A DNA stretch of 64,000 nt from CAWATZ01 sp963784995 (GCA_963784995.1 CAWATZ010000003.1:2232001-2296000), one strand, 5' to 3'; counted from the stretch's first letter, positions 45,915 to 54,756 are shown. Translations and numbers: made by a program. The notes: generated by a model from the letters alone, not told the origin.

Positions 45915-46902
45915 TCACCAGTCGCCACCACCGCCGAAATCACCGCCACCACCGAAATCGCCGCCGCCGCCAAAGTCACCGCCGCCGCCCCAATCCCCGC
46001 CACCGCCGGCATCGCCGCCACCCCCGCCAGCATCGCCGCCCCCGCCGTCATCGCCACCGCCCCAGTCGCCGCCACCGCCGGAGGAACTGGTGTCCTGCCC
46101 CAGCCCCGGATCGGAAGTGTTGGTGTAATCCGAACCCTGGGCGGAAGGAGTGCCGTGGCCGAAGAAGGAATCGTACATCCACATGCCGGCAGCAGCGCCA
46201 AACATGCCGCCCAGCATCGAAGACAGGAAGCCGCCGCCACCGCCGCCGCCATAGCCGCCGCCGCCGGAGCCACCGCCGCCGGAGCCGCCGCTGGCGGCAC
46301 GGATCAGCCCGAACACCAGCCAGATCCCCAGCAGCACGACCAGCCCAATGCAGATCCAGCCGCCCAGGCCCCATTCGCCGCCGCCCTTGTGCGGCGCGTG
46401 GCGCTGGCCGGGCCTGGCCTCGGGGCCAGTTGGTCTCGAAGGCCGTTTCAATTTCCTTGACGCTTTCCACCAGGGCTCGGTCCGGGTGATCGCGGAGGTT
46501 CCTCACCAACAGGGACTCGACCGCTTCCAGGTCCTTCTGATGAAACACCTTCTGGGTCTCGTTGCCGACCTGGACGCTGAACTTGTGTGGTTTCTTGCAA
46601 ATGACAATCAGCAGGCCATTGTCGTGCAAGTCCACGAAGCGGCGTTTGGCCCAGCGATTCACTTCTCCCTGAGAGGCGTCGGGCGCAACGCCTTGCAGGG
46701 TGTTGTACGTTTTCACGACAACGTCGTGCTTGTAATCGCGTTCAATTCGCTGCATGATGCGCTCGGCCTGCGCGATTGCGTCCTGAGAAAACAAGCCGGC
46801 GTTATCGCGGACCGTGGGAGTTGTGGCCGCGATCGCCGGGGCTCCTGCCAAACCCAGCACCAGCAGGGCGGTCAGAGCCAGGGTTCGTGCTGAAAAGGCC
46901 AT
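45915..46902 (-). CDS. TPM domain protein (YgcG-like) with Gly-Asp repeat tail, frameshifted
   Basis: From the ATG at 46902 a signal peptide (MAFSARTLALTALLVLGLAG) precedes a TPM domain: VRDNAGLFSQDAIAQAERIM, DVVVKTYNTLQGVA, WAKRRFVDLHDNGLLIVICK and HDHPDRAL-like helices near LVRNLRDHPDRALVESVKEI. The frame breaks at about 46425 (ETNW to PEARPGQRH). Beyond it come a transmembrane helix (WICIGLVVLLGIWLVFGLIR), a Ser/Gly linker, and a tail of repeated GGGGDF/GGGGDW units ending at the stop. This is the classic TPM-TM-glycine-tail layout. TPM proteins take part in envelope stress or photosystem repair in other organisms; no role can be set here. Confidence 0.82.
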
Positions 46903-47071
46903 TGCGTTTCCCTCCCGTAGGATGATTGCAGTTCCCCCGCTATGAGGTTCTTCGCTTCTTCTCTATCATTATCACCAGAAAACCGCCGCGGAACAGTCCG
47001 AGGTTGCCCGATTCGGCTGTCCTGTTCCTGGAGAGGGCAACTTCGGCACCATAATGAATGAAGGGTGAAGG

Positions 47072-47617
47072 ATGAGTAAAGCCATGCCGCGACTGCGATC
47101 GACAACCATCCTGGCGGTGCGCCACCAGGGGAAGGCGGCCATCGGCGGTGACGGCCAGGTGACCCTTGGCAACATGGTCATGAAAAGCGACGCCCAGAAG
47201 ATTCGCCGGCTGCACAATGGCCGGGTGCTGACTGGTTTCGCCGGGGCCGCGGCCGACGCCTTTGCCCTGCTGGAGCGTTTTGAGGCCAAGCTGAAGGATT
47301 TCCAGGGCAACGTGCCGCGAGCGGCCACGGAACTGGCCAAGGACTGGCGCATGGATCGCAGTCTGCGCCGGCTGGAGGCGATGCTGATCGCGCTGGATCG
47401 GGACAGCCTGCTGCTGGTCGGCGGCACCGGCGACGTGATTCAGCCGACCGACGGCATTGCCGCCATCGGTTCGGGAGCCGGCTACGCCCTGGCCGCCGCC
47501 CGGGCCTTGCTCGCCCATGCCCAGCTGTCCGCCCCGGAGATTGTCCGGGCTGGCCTGGAAATTGCAGCGGACCTGTGCATCTACACCAATCGTTCGCTGG
47601 TGGTGGAGGAGATTTAA
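47072..47617 (+). CDS. hslV: ATP-dependent protease subunit HslV (ClpQ)
   Basis: The 181-residue peptidase is proteasome-beta-like. After a ten-residue prosegment (MSKAMPRLRS) the catalytic Thr starts TTILAVRHQGKAAIGGDGQV, followed by TLGNMVMKSDAQKIRRLHNG, VLTGFAGAAADAFALLERFE and GIAAIGSGAGYALAAARALL. Two HslV hexamers form the core that is capped by HslU. The start at 47072 has AAGG upstream. The hslU gene follows, separated by 93 bases that contain an R10 palindrome, so the pair may not share all transcripts. Confidence 0.95.
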   Translation: MSKAMPRLRSTTILAVRHQGKAAIGGDGQVTLGNMVMKSDAQKIRRLHNGRVLTGFAGAAADAFALLERFEAKLKDFQGNVPRAATELAKDWRMDRSLRRLEAMLIALDRDSLLLVGGTGDVIQPTDGIAAIGSGAGYALAAARALLAHAQLSAPEIVRAGLEIAADLCIYTNRSLVVEEI

Positions 47618-47622
47618 CGTCC

Positions 47623-47681
47623 GTTCCGTGAGCCGCTTGCGGCTTAACCGCTTGCGTTAAGCCGCAAGCGGCTCATGGAAC
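47623..47681. repeat. palindrome of family R10, copy 2
   Basis: GTTCCGTGAGCCGCTTGCGG continues to CTTAA and pairs with the inverse arm (TTAAGCCGCAAGCGGCTCATGGAAC in part); the nine-base loop is CCGCTTGCG. It stands between hslV and hslU, where it could attenuate readthrough. Confidence 0.85.
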
Positions 47682-47710
47682 CGATTACGAATTCCGACGG
47701 GAGGTAGATC

Positions 47711-49045
47711 GTGCCAGACCTGACACCACGTCAGATCGTGCTGGAGCTGGACAAGTACATCGTGGGCCAGGACGCGGCCAAGAAAGCGGTGGCGGTGGCC
47801 ATCCGCAACCGCTGGCGGCGGCAGCAGCTGCCGCCCGACCTGCGCAAGGACGTGACGCCGAAGAACATCATCATGATTGGCCCGACCGGGGTGGGCAAGA
47901 CCGAGATCGCCCGCCGGCTGGCCCAGCTGGTGGGAGCGCCGTTCCTCAAGGTGGAGGCCACCAAGTACACCGAGGTCGGCTACCACGGCCGGGACGTGGA
48001 GAGCATGATCCGCGACCTGACCGAGATTGCCATCGGCCTGGTCCGGCAGGAACTGCGCCACTCGGTCGAAACCAAGGCCAAGGAGCGCGTCACGGAACGG
48101 CTGCTCGATCTGCTGCTGCCCAAGTCAAACGTCTGGGACCCGGAGGACACCGAGGAGAACGAGCGCCGGCAGCGGACCCGGGACAAGATGCGGACCCGGC
48201 TGGAGGCCGGCGATCTGGAGGATCGCATGGTGGAGCTGTCCGTGGAGGCGCGGGCGGTGCCGGTGCAGATCTTCTCCAACATCGGCATGGAGCAGATGGA
48301 CGTCGATTTCCAGAACATGTTCGAGCGGCTGATGCCCAAGCAGGCGCAGCAGCGGCAGATCCCCATCCGCGAGGCCCGCAAGGTCCTGCTGGAGCAGGAA
48401 GCCGAGGCGCTGATCGATCGGCAGGTGGTCCAGGAGAAAGCGATCGAGCTGGCCGAGAACCACGGCATCATCTTCATTGACGAGCTGGACAAGATCTGCG
48501 GCCCGCCCTCGACCCACGGCCCCGACGTCTCGCGCCAGGGCGTGCAGCGCGACCTGCTGCCGGTGGTCGAGGGCACCACGGTCAATACGCGCTATGGTCC
48601 GGTCCACACCGACCACGTCCTGTTCATCGCGGCCGGGGCGTTCCATCTCTCCAAGCCGTCGGACCTGATGCCCGAATTGCAGGGGCGCTTCCCGATCCGG
48701 GTCGAGCTGACCGACCTGAAACGCGAGGACTTCCTGCGCATCCTGACCGAGCCGAAGCACTCGCTGACCAAGCAGTACGCCAGCCTGCTGCTGACGGAGG
48801 GACTCGCGCTGGAGTTCAGTCCCGATGGCATCGAGGCGCTGGCCGACATCGCTTTCGAGGTCAACCGGACGACGCAGAACATCGGCGCTCGCCGGCTGCA
48901 CACCATCCTGGAGCGCGTGCTGGAGGACGTCAGCTTCGAGGGACCGGACCTCTCCGCCAAGAAGGTGATCATCGACGGCAAGTACGTCCGCGGCCGGCTG
49001 GAGGACGTGCTCCAGAAGGAGGACCTGAGCCGGTTTATTCTGTGA
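47711..49045 (+). CDS. hslU: ATP-dependent unfoldase HslU (ClpY)
   Basis: The 444-residue AAA+ unfoldase starts at a GTG (47711) after GGGAGG. Walker A GPTGVGKT lies at 57-64, Walker B in GIIFIDELDKI, the pore loop in EVGYHGRDV (GYxG type), sensor-1 near HVLFIAAGAFH and sensor-2 in TQNIGARRLHTILERVLEDV. The I domain (about 110-240) is charged and helical, and the C-terminus ends LSRFIL, the tail that docks into HslV. Together with HslV it forms a heat-shock-type protease that unfolds and cleaves substrates in the cytoplasm. Complete and intact. Confidence 0.95.
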   Translation: MPDLTPRQIVLELDKYIVGQDAAKKAVAVAIRNRWRRQQLPPDLRKDVTPKNIIMIGPTGVGKTEIARRLAQLVGAPFLKVEATKYTEVGYHGRDVESMIRDLTEIAIGLVRQELRHSVETKAKERVTERLLDLLLPKSNVWDPEDTEENERRQRTRDKMRTRLEAGDLEDRMVELSVEARAVPVQIFSNIGMEQMDVDFQNMFERLMPKQAQQRQIPIREARKVLLEQEAEALIDRQVVQEKAIELAENHGIIFIDELDKICGPPSTHGPDVSRQGVQRDLLPVVEGTTVNTRYGPVHTDHVLFIAAGAFHLSKPSDLMPELQGRFPIRVELTDLKREDFLRILTEPKHSLTKQYASLLLTEGLALEFSPDGIEALADIAFEVNRTTQNIGARRLHTILERVLEDVSFEGPDLSAKKVIIDGKYVRGRLEDVLQKEDLSRFIL

Positions 49046-49189
49046 GGCCTACCGTCAGGGCTTGCGGTCGTGCCGCCTGGCGGTGGATTGACAGCCAGCC
49101 GGCTCTTACAACGTCCCTTGCTTACCTCTCAGGGCGAGAGCCGGAGGACCAGGTCTAAGCCGCGATCCGATGGAAACCCGGAGTTCATC

Positions 49190-49261
49190 GTAGCCGCAGG
49201 CTTTAGCCTGCGTTGGCGGTATCCTGTGGCTCGGCGAACGCAGGCTAAAGCCTGCGGCTAC
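49190..49261. repeat. palindrome, family R11
   Basis: GTAGCCGCAGGCTTTAGCCT at the left pairs exactly with the right arm (AGGCTAAAGCCTGCGGCTAC), with a 26-base loop. It fills the middle of the 305-base gap 49046-49350 after hslU; the rest of the gap shows only a ribosome binding site (AGAGGAG) for the next gene. Confidence 0.85.
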
Positions 49262-49350
49262 AGGGGGACTCCCAATTACTCCGGTTCTCAAAATGAACGC
49301 GCTTTAGGTGAGAGATTGGAATTCAAGACCAAAAACCAGAGGAGAGGAAC

Positions 49351-49554
49351 ATGCCTCAATTCCACATCACCAATGAGAACACCGAAGATACGTTTGATTC
49401 CACCGACAATCTTCCGGACGCCATTCGCATTGCCAGGGAAGTGGCGCAAAAGGGGCCAGCCGGCGATCTGGTTTGCATTGAACACGAGGGCAAGAACATC
49501 AGGCAATTTGTACTCATGCCCAATGGGGAAATAGCAGAAAAGGTGCTTGCCTGA
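49351..49554 (+). CDS. small acidic hypothetical protein
   Basis: The ATG at 49351 follows AGAGGAG. The 67-residue protein (MPQFHITNENTEDTFDSTDN, then LPDAIRIAREVAQKGPAGDL, then CIEHEGKNIRQFVLMPNGE) looks like a small alpha/beta fold with one helix and four strands. The composition is unlike the antisense frames around it and the site is good, so it is likely a real gene. No family recognised. Confidence 0.65.
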   Translation: MPQFHITNENTEDTFDSTDNLPDAIRIAREVAQKGPAGDLVCIEHEGKNIRQFVLMPNGEIAEKVLA

Positions 49555-49616
49555 CGATGGCTCGGCAGGTGAAGCCTTGTTCCGCCTCAGCGCTCGCCGG
49601 ATCTCCGCCTGGAATG

Positions 49617-50051
49617 CTAATACAGGTCCGGCACCGGCTGCAGGGCCCGGCCCTTGTCGTCGTAGAAGGCCTCGTGCAGCAGGAACAGCTGCTGCACCTT
49701 CAGCCCGATCGCTTGCAGTTGCCGGCCCAGCTGTTTCACCGCGTACTTGTCCAGACGCCGGCCCAGCAGGGCCTGGAAATGAGTGCCGCACAGGTCCAGC
49801 TCCACCGCCTGGGAGCCGCGCAGAGGGAAGGTCAGGTAGCGCAAGGTGCCGGGGTGGTTGCAGATGCAGCAAGGGTGCTTTTCGACGCGCTCCACCAGGG
49901 GCGGGCCCTCGCCCAGGATCAGCCGTTCCTGGCAATCCGGACAGATCGGTTTGCCGGAAATCCGGTCCCAGGGACAGCCGCTGGCCTGGCAGCGATGACA
50001 GGGGACGATCTGGTTGGCGCCATCGGCTGAGAGCAAACGCAGTCCATCCAT
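49617..50051 (-). CDS. zinc-ribbon hypothetical protein
   Basis: The ATG at 50051 (MDGLRLLSADGANQIVPCHR) follows GGAGGGG; the frame from 50336 reads through a repeat and lacks such a site. The 144-residue protein has paired cysteines in CHRCQASGC, ICPDC, PCCIC and DLCGTHF, enough for two zinc sites, then a helical C-terminal half (LGRQLQAIGLKVQQLFLLHE). It may bind nucleic acid or protein. It is not linked closely to a gene in the same direction. Confidence 0.7.
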   Translation of the reverse strand: MDGLRLLSADGANQIVPCHRCQASGCPWDRISGKPICPDCQERLILGEGPPLVERVEKHPCCICNHPGTLRYLTFPLRGSQAVELDLCGTHFQALLGRRLDKYAVKQLGRQLQAIGLKVQQLFLLHEAFYDDKGRALQPVPDLY

Positions 50052-50180
50052 GAGAACCCCTCCGTCCTTTGCCGATCTCGTCCCGGAACGGCCCCGCCTG
50101 TGAGTGCAGTTACCGGGTTTTGTCAGGATCGGCATTTCGGAGCTGGTCCTGCAGGATTTTTCGCGCTTTTGTCGAAAAAG

Positions 50181-50240
50181 TGTTAGCCCGAAGCGCAAGC
50201 GAGGGAATCCGGAATCCGCCGGGGCCGGATTCCCGGCAAA
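50181..50240. repeat. partial copy of family R6
   Basis: GTTAGCCCGAAGCGCAAGCG and a following GAATCCGG...CCGGATTCC pair resemble the R6 palindrome, but the right-hand GGGCTAAC arm is lost. It lies just downstream of the permease stop, and the bases GAGTTTGCCG after it belong to the gene end. Confidence 0.6.
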
Positions 50241-50241
50241 C

Positions 50242-52812
50242 TCACTCGTAAGCGATGGCCTCGGCGGTACGGATGCGGCGTGCCTGGAGAGCGGGGCCGA
50301 GGCCGGCGACCGCGGCACAGACGAAAGCCAGGCCAATCACCGCCAGGGCCGTTCGCCAGGGGAACCGGCAAGGGAACAGGAACCCCGACTCCTCGAACAG
50401 CAGCACGCGCAAGGTGTACCACAAGAGCGGCAGGCTCAGGATCAGACCGATCGTGACGCCGACGCCGGTCAGCAGGATTGCCTCGGCCACCACGGAGCGA
50501 AAGACCTGGCCCTGCGTGGCCCCAAGGGCCCGCAGCAATCCCAGCTCGCGGCGGCGCTGCAGGACCGAGATCAGCATGGCAGCCAGCACGCCCAGCACGG
50601 CCACGATGGCCATGACCACTTCCTGAGTGGACGCCAGGCCATAGAGCCGGCCAACCAGGCCCAGTACGTGACTGCGGACCTCGTCCTTGGTCAGGACACA
50701 CAGGGCCATGCGAGCTGCCAGCGGCGACTGCTGCACCCGCTGCCGGGCTGAATCCGCGTCGGCGCCGGCAGGGAGGTAAACGTCGAACACGTCCACCAGG
50801 TCGTCCAGTGACGGCCGCAGCTGGGTGCGATCGACCAGGATCTCGCCGCGGGTGCAGGCATAATCGATGACGGTGCCAACCACGCGGAGCGACACCGGAC
50901 CGGTGGCCCCGGGCAGCGTGATGGAGTCGCCGACGCTGACGCCGTAAAGGGCCGCGAAATTCTCCGAGACCAGGGCCGTGCCTGGCCCGGACAGCTTGCG
51001 GTAAAGGTCGAGGTCGTGCAGCCCGCGCTCCTGGTTGGCACGATGATAACCGGCACTGTCCAGCGCCAGCAGCAGGACGCGGTGCGTTTTTCCCTGGTGG
51101 CTCCAGTCGAGATGGCGGAAACGCATCGGCACCAGCTGGGCCTCGGGAAGCAGTTCCTGCAAGGCCCGGCCAAGAAGCTCGTGCATGGGCAGGGTCCGGC
51201 CACTGGCGCTGAGGGGCCCGCCGGAGGTCAGGAACAGGTCGCCGGCAACGTTTTGATCGATCCACAACCGGATGGCGCTCTGGTTGTTCTGGATCAGTCC
51301 GCTCGTGAGCAGCAGCAGCGCCACGCTCACCGCCACGGCGCCCACCACCAGGCCGGTCCGGGCAGGGGCCCGACGGAGATTGTCGGCTGCCAGCCGGGTG
51401 GAGCAATCCGGCAGCCAGGTCGTCAGCGGTCGCAGCAGCCCGGCCAGCAGCCCGGCCAGGGTCGGGACCAGCAGCAGCGCTGCCACAAGCATCAGCACCA
51501 GGCCGCCAAAGGTGCCGACACGCGGCGGCAGCAGGTCCTTGCAGGCCAGGCCCAGTAACCCCAGGGTGGCACATCCAAGCGCGGTCCCGAGGCGGAGACG
51601 CTTCCGCCCCGACGGCACGACCGCCGGCAGACGGCGTAACGTTGCCACGGGCTGTTCCAGCGAAGCCTGCAGGGCCGGCAGCAGGCCCGCCAGCAGGCTG
51701 GTCGCCAGTCCGGCCAGGACGGCACGGAACAGGATGCTGGACGTCAGCGCGACCTCGCCCGCTCCCAGCGGCAGCAGATAATCGCTCAGCGCCCGAAACA
51801 TCGGCCCCAGCGACAAATGGGCCAGACTCAGACCCAGGGGAATGCCGGGGAGAGACCCCAGCAGTCCGAACAGGCCCGCCTCAACCAGGAACAACCGCAG
51901 CACCTGGCCGCGCGTCGCTCCCAGACTGCGCAGCAGGCCGACGTCATGGCGGCGCTCCACCACGCTGACCGCCAGCACGTTGGTGATCAGGAACAGCCCC
52001 ACGACCAGGGCCCCGACTGCACACAGGGCAAACGCCACCTCCAGACCAACCAGCATTTCCTGGGTTCGCTGGTCGTGTCCCTGCGGCGTCCACACTTCGC
52101 CCTGCCCTTGCAGGACGGCTTCCAGCGACTGCCGGACTTGCTCCGGGTCCGCGCCGGGTGTCAGCACCAGGTCGAACCGGCTGACGTGGTCCGGTTTGCC
52201 TGCCAGCGCCGCGGCCGTGGCGCACGGCAAGACCATGACGTTCCCTGCCAGGGGGGCAGCCGGGCCGCGGGCTTTGACGATGGTTCCCGCCCGGGTGAAA
52301 CGGTGAATCCGGCCGCCGACAAAGACGTTGAACCGTGGCGATTCGGCGGGCAGGGCTTGCTCCAGCTCCCGACCGACCAGGGCGGGGGGATGGCGCAGCA
52401 GGAAGGCTTGCAGCGGCGAGGCGTCGGAAACGGCGATTTCGATGTCCCACGCTGGTTCGCTCTCCGGATCGGCAGTCAGGTCCAGGCCAAGCACCAGGAC
52501 GGGTTGCTGCTCCCGGTCGGGCAGAACGCCGCGCTGGATCACCAGGGGACGGACCGTCTTGACTCCGGGAACGCGGGCCAGCGGCTCCTCCAGGGCACTC
52601 GGCAGGCCGGCGTCCCCATTGCTGACGTGGAAATCGGCGGCCCCGGGCAGAGGTGTGGCGGTGGCGCGGCTCGTCTTCTCCAGGCTGGCGGTGAGCAGAC
52701 TTATCGTCACCCAGGTGGCGACCCCCAGGGCAACGCTGGCCAGCATCAGCAGGGCCCGGACTCGATGTCTCGACCAGTAACGGCAACTGAGCGTTCGCGG
52801 CAGCGAGGACAT
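50242..52812 (-). CDS. FtsX-family ABC transporter permease (eight to ten helices)
   Basis: The 856-residue protein starts MSSLPRTLSCRYWSRHRVRA with a membrane helix at about 20-42, a periplasmic MacB-like core domain (to about 260), three helices (FALCAVGALVVGLFLITNVL; LFLVEAGLFGLLGSLPGIPL), a second helix set and core domain (LVVGAVAVSVALLLLTSGLI...), and three C-terminal helices (VVMAIVAVLGVLAAMLISVL, TGVGVTIGLILSLPLLWYTL, AVIGLAFVCAAVAGLGPALQ) ending QARRIRTAEAIAYE. RSLGATRGQVLRLFLVEAGL and RALGATQGQVFRSVVAEAIL are duplicated FtsX cytoplasmic loops. It resembles LolC/MacB-type mechanotransmission permeases of two-halves form. The ATPase partner is not adjacent. Confidence 0.88.
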   Translation of the reverse strand: MSSLPRTLSCRYWSRHRVRALLMLASVALGVATWVTISLLTASLEKTSRATATPLPGAADFHVSNGDAGLPSALEEPLARVPGVKTVRPLVIQRGVLPDREQQPVLVLGLDLTADPESEPAWDIEIAVSDASPLQAFLLRHPPALVGRELEQALPAESPRFNVFVGGRIHRFTRAGTIVKARGPAAPLAGNVMVLPCATAAALAGKPDHVSRFDLVLTPGADPEQVRQSLEAVLQGQGEVWTPQGHDQRTQEMLVGLEVAFALCAVGALVVGLFLITNVLAVSVVERRHDVGLLRSLGATRGQVLRLFLVEAGLFGLLGSLPGIPLGLSLAHLSLGPMFRALSDYLLPLGAGEVALTSSILFRAVLAGLATSLLAGLLPALQASLEQPVATLRRLPAVVPSGRKRLRLGTALGCATLGLLGLACKDLLPPRVGTFGGLVLMLVAALLLVPTLAGLLAGLLRPLTTWLPDCSTRLAADNLRRAPARTGLVVGAVAVSVALLLLTSGLIQNNQSAIRLWIDQNVAGDLFLTSGGPLSASGRTLPMHELLGRALQELLPEAQLVPMRFRHLDWSHQGKTHRVLLLALDSAGYHRANQERGLHDLDLYRKLSGPGTALVSENFAALYGVSVGDSITLPGATGPVSLRVVGTVIDYACTRGEILVDRTQLRPSLDDLVDVFDVYLPAGADADSARQRVQQSPLAARMALCVLTKDEVRSHVLGLVGRLYGLASTQEVVMAIVAVLGVLAAMLISVLQRRRELGLLRALGATQGQVFRSVVAEAILLTGVGVTIGLILSLPLLWYTLRVLLFEESGFLFPCRFPWRTALAVIGLAFVCAAVAGLGPALQARRIRTAEAIAYE

Positions 52813-52825
52813 GCTCTCCCCTCCC

Positions 52826-52879
52826 CGTAGCTCGACTCTCCGAGTCGAGATTCGACTCGACTCGGAGAGTCGAGCTACG
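52826..52879. repeat. palindrome, family R12
   Basis: CGTAGCTCGACTCTCCGAGT and its inverse flank a short loop (ATTCGA). It lies between the permease start and the YceI stop, both on the minus strand, so it may end the YceI transcript. Confidence 0.85.
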
Positions 52880-52896
52880 ACCAGAGGCGCGGAGGC

Positions 52897-53634
52897 CTAA
52901 CGTCCCTGAGGCGTCAGCACCAGGTCTCCCCAGATCTTCAGCTGGTCGGCCACCTTCACCAGGCCGCCCAGGGCCGAGTAGGGTTGAATGCCGTATTGCG
53001 TCTGCAGGATCGCGAACTGGCCGCGCAGCCGCAGCACCCCGGGCCGGTCGGTCTGATCGACCTGGGCGAGGAACGCAACCGGCTGAGTCATGCCGCGCAG
53101 GGTAAACTGGCCGCTGACCCGGTATCGTCCCGGTTGGCCGGCTGCCTGACCATCGAGGGGAGTGACGCCCGTGATGGCGCAGACCGCCTTGGGATGGCGG
53201 GCCACGTCCAGGACGCTTTCGCTCCGCATGTTGGCCGTCACCTTCTGGGCGTCGCTGAACGTGCCTTCCAGCCCAACGGCCTGCCGGGCCTCGGCGGTGT
53301 CGGCGACAAAGGTGGTCATGTCAAAAACGAACTCGCCCTTGCCTCCCAGGGCCACGGTGGAGCCGGCCAGCTTGCCCTCCACGCCGTGAGGGTGGCCCAG
53401 CCGCGTTGCCGAGTCCACCCGGACGTACACCCGGCTTTGTTTGGTATCCACCTGGTACTGGGGGCCCTGGGCCCGGACCGCCGGGGTCAGCCAGCACCCG
53501 GCAACCAGGGCAATCAGGAGCAGGACAGACCGATTGCAACGCTGGTTGTGGCACGGTCTCCTGACCGTGCCACAACCAGATGGCACGGTCAGGAGACCGT
53601 GCCAAAACCAGGACCGATTGCAGCAGACAGCCAT
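52897..53634 (-). CDS. YceI-family periplasmic protein with repeat-interrupted signal peptide
   Basis: The mature part (YQVDTKQSRVYVRVDSATRL, GHPHGVEGKLAGS, LEGTFSDAQKVTANMRSESV, VSGQFTLRGMTQPVAFLAQV, YSALGGLVKVADQLKIWGDL) is a YceI lipocalin-like barrel that binds isoprenoid-type lipids in other species. The N-terminus from the ATG at 53634 reads MAVCCNRS, then 28 codons (ending CHNQR and a second CNRS), then VLLLIALVAGCWLTPAVRAQ. Removing the 28 codons gives a normal signal peptide, MAVCCNRSVLLLIALVAG. The extra 84 bases are a palindromic repeat with an 11-base duplication (53528-53622), inserted in frame. Whether the longer leader still exports the protein is unknown. Confidence 0.8.
   Translation of the reverse strand: MAVCCNRSWFWHGLLTVPSGCGTVRRPCHNQRCNRSVLLLIALVAGCWLTPAVRAQGPQYQVDTKQSRVYVRVDSATRLGHPHGVEGKLAGSTVALGGKGEFVFDMTTFVADTAEARQAVGLEGTFSDAQKVTANMRSESVLDVARHPKAVCAITGVTPLDGQAAGQPGRYRVSGQFTLRGMTQPVAFLAQVDQTDRPGVLRLRGQFAILQTQYGIQPYSALGGLVKVADQLKIWGDLVLTPQGR
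53528..53622. mobile_element. palindromic element with 11-base target duplication, family R13
   Basis: GACCGATTGCA occurs at 53528-53538 and 53612-53622 as a direct repeat. Between them lie two palindromic GGCACGGTC/GACCGTGCC units (about 53544-53577 and 53581-53604), the first with outer arms GGTTGTGG/CCACAACC. The offset between the repeats is 84 bases. Direct repeats flanking a palindrome, in a spot where removal restores a normal gene, are what insertion of a REP/MITE-like element would leave. No transposase is in the window. Confidence 0.75.
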
Positions 53635-54072
53635 CAGCAGGATCCTCCTGGGACAGGGGCCGCTCCGCGGGGTTGCCGCAAGCGGATGGCGGGCGCGGGG
53701 CCTTCCTAGCAGAAACGCGCATCTGGATGAAAGACCAACTGCGAAGCCGTGGTAGGACGGGTCTCCAGACTCGTCCCGGTGTTAACCACCCGAGGACAGG
53801 GGAACGCTCGTGGGTTAAGGAAGATTAACGCGCCCACTCCCTCTCTGCGTTGCCGGGACAAAGGGAAGCCCGTTGCCGATCCTGGACGTGGGGCGCCTAA
53901 CTCCTTGCCAGGATTGCAGATCGAGAGGGAACGGCCGCGGCCTGGATCTCGGCCGGCATCGGGGGGGGCAATCGTGGAGGATGGCGGCATGAAATATGCT
54001 CCAGCAAAAAAACAGTTCACCAGGGAATAAATGGGTGAACGCTGGCGTCCTGGTCCTGACAAGGGATTTCCC
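53635..54072. other. intergenic region of 438 bases
   Basis: Two imperfect hairpins are seen, near 53754-53777 (GGACGGGTCTCCAGACTCGTCC) and 53782-53818 (TTAACCACCCGAG and CTCGTGGGTTAA). Frames that cross the region on both strands look non-coding. The promoter of the next gene is expected here; none was picked. Confidence 0.5.
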
Positions 54073-54517
54073 ATGCTTACCATTGCAACCATTCGCCCCG
54101 CGCTGCAGTCGCTGAGGCAAATGCCCACGATCCACGAAGTCTCGGAGGTCTGGGGCAAGCTGGAACTGAAGCTGGAGACGCCGGATACCCGCTACTGGGT
54201 GACCACCGAAGGCGTGCCCAGGAAGACCACGGGAACACCGATCAATTACGTCCTCAATTACGTCACCGTCGAGAAGCTGACCGACGACGGTCGCTGGGAC
54301 CTGCGCGGTGTACAGCCCCGAAGCCTGGCAGCTGTCCCAGGGGTTCGACTATCGGCAAATGCTGCACAAGGAAGTGGAACGGTTGACCGTGGAGCTGGAA
54401 AAGCAGTTCAGCTGGGAGACCAAGCGGCAGCTGGACAACGTCCGGCAGGAGCTGGAACTGACCAACCGCTCCATCGCCCTGCTGGCCGAGAAGGTCCGGC
54501 AGCGCTGGACCAATTGA
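54073..54517 (+). CDS. hypothetical protein with C-terminal coiled coil, frameshifted
   Basis: From the ATG at 54073 (MLTIATIRPALQSLRQMPTI) the protein runs through HEVSEVWGKLELKLETPDTR, YWVTTEGVPRKTTGTPINYV and LTDDGRWDLR. At about 54303 the frame shifts by one, and YSPEAWQLSQGFDYRQMLHK, VERLTVELEKQFSWETKRQL and LAEKVRQRWTN follow. The second half is a charged coiled coil. Total length is about 147 residues when joined. No family recognised. The stop TGA at 54515-54517 is the first triplet of an R10 palindrome. Confidence 0.65.
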
Positions 54518-54571
54518 AAGCCGCTTGCGGCTTAGCGCAACCCGCCGGTGCGCTGCCGCAAGCGGCTTTCA
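54515..54571. repeat. palindrome of family R10, copy 3
   Basis: TGAAAGCCGCTTGCGGC and GCCGCAAGCGGCTTTCA are exact inverses around a 23-base loop. The left arm includes the stop codon of the preceding gene. It may be its terminator. Confidence 0.85.
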
Positions 54572-54673
54572 GCACAAAGGGATTGACGGCATCTTTCCGG
54601 GGATTAAGCTGGAAGGGGTTCGCGTTCCTTGGCCCCGAAGACACGTCCTCGGGACGAACGCAAACGCCAGCAA

Positions 54674-54756
54674 GGCCCTGTGGCGGAATGGCAGACGCAT
54701 CCGGCTTAGGACCGGATGCCCGTAAGGGCGTGAGGGTTCGAGTCCCTCCGGGGCCA
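54674..54756 (+). tRNA. tRNA-Leu (anticodon UAG)
   Basis: A class II tRNA folds by eye. Acceptor arms GGCCCTG (54674-54680) and CGGGGCC (54749-54755) pair in seven positions with discriminator A. The anticodon stem TCCGG/CCGGA encloses the loop CTTAGGA with anticodon TAG, read as UAG for CUA/CUN leucine codons. A long variable arm (GCCCGTAAGGGC) is present, as expected for leucine, and the T arm is GAGGGTTCGAGTCCCTC. CCA is not encoded. Confidence 0.95.

Noticed and set aside
53749..54030. A 93-residue plus-strand frame before the coiled-coil protein
   Set aside because: It runs through two hairpins and has no ribosome binding site or family likeness.
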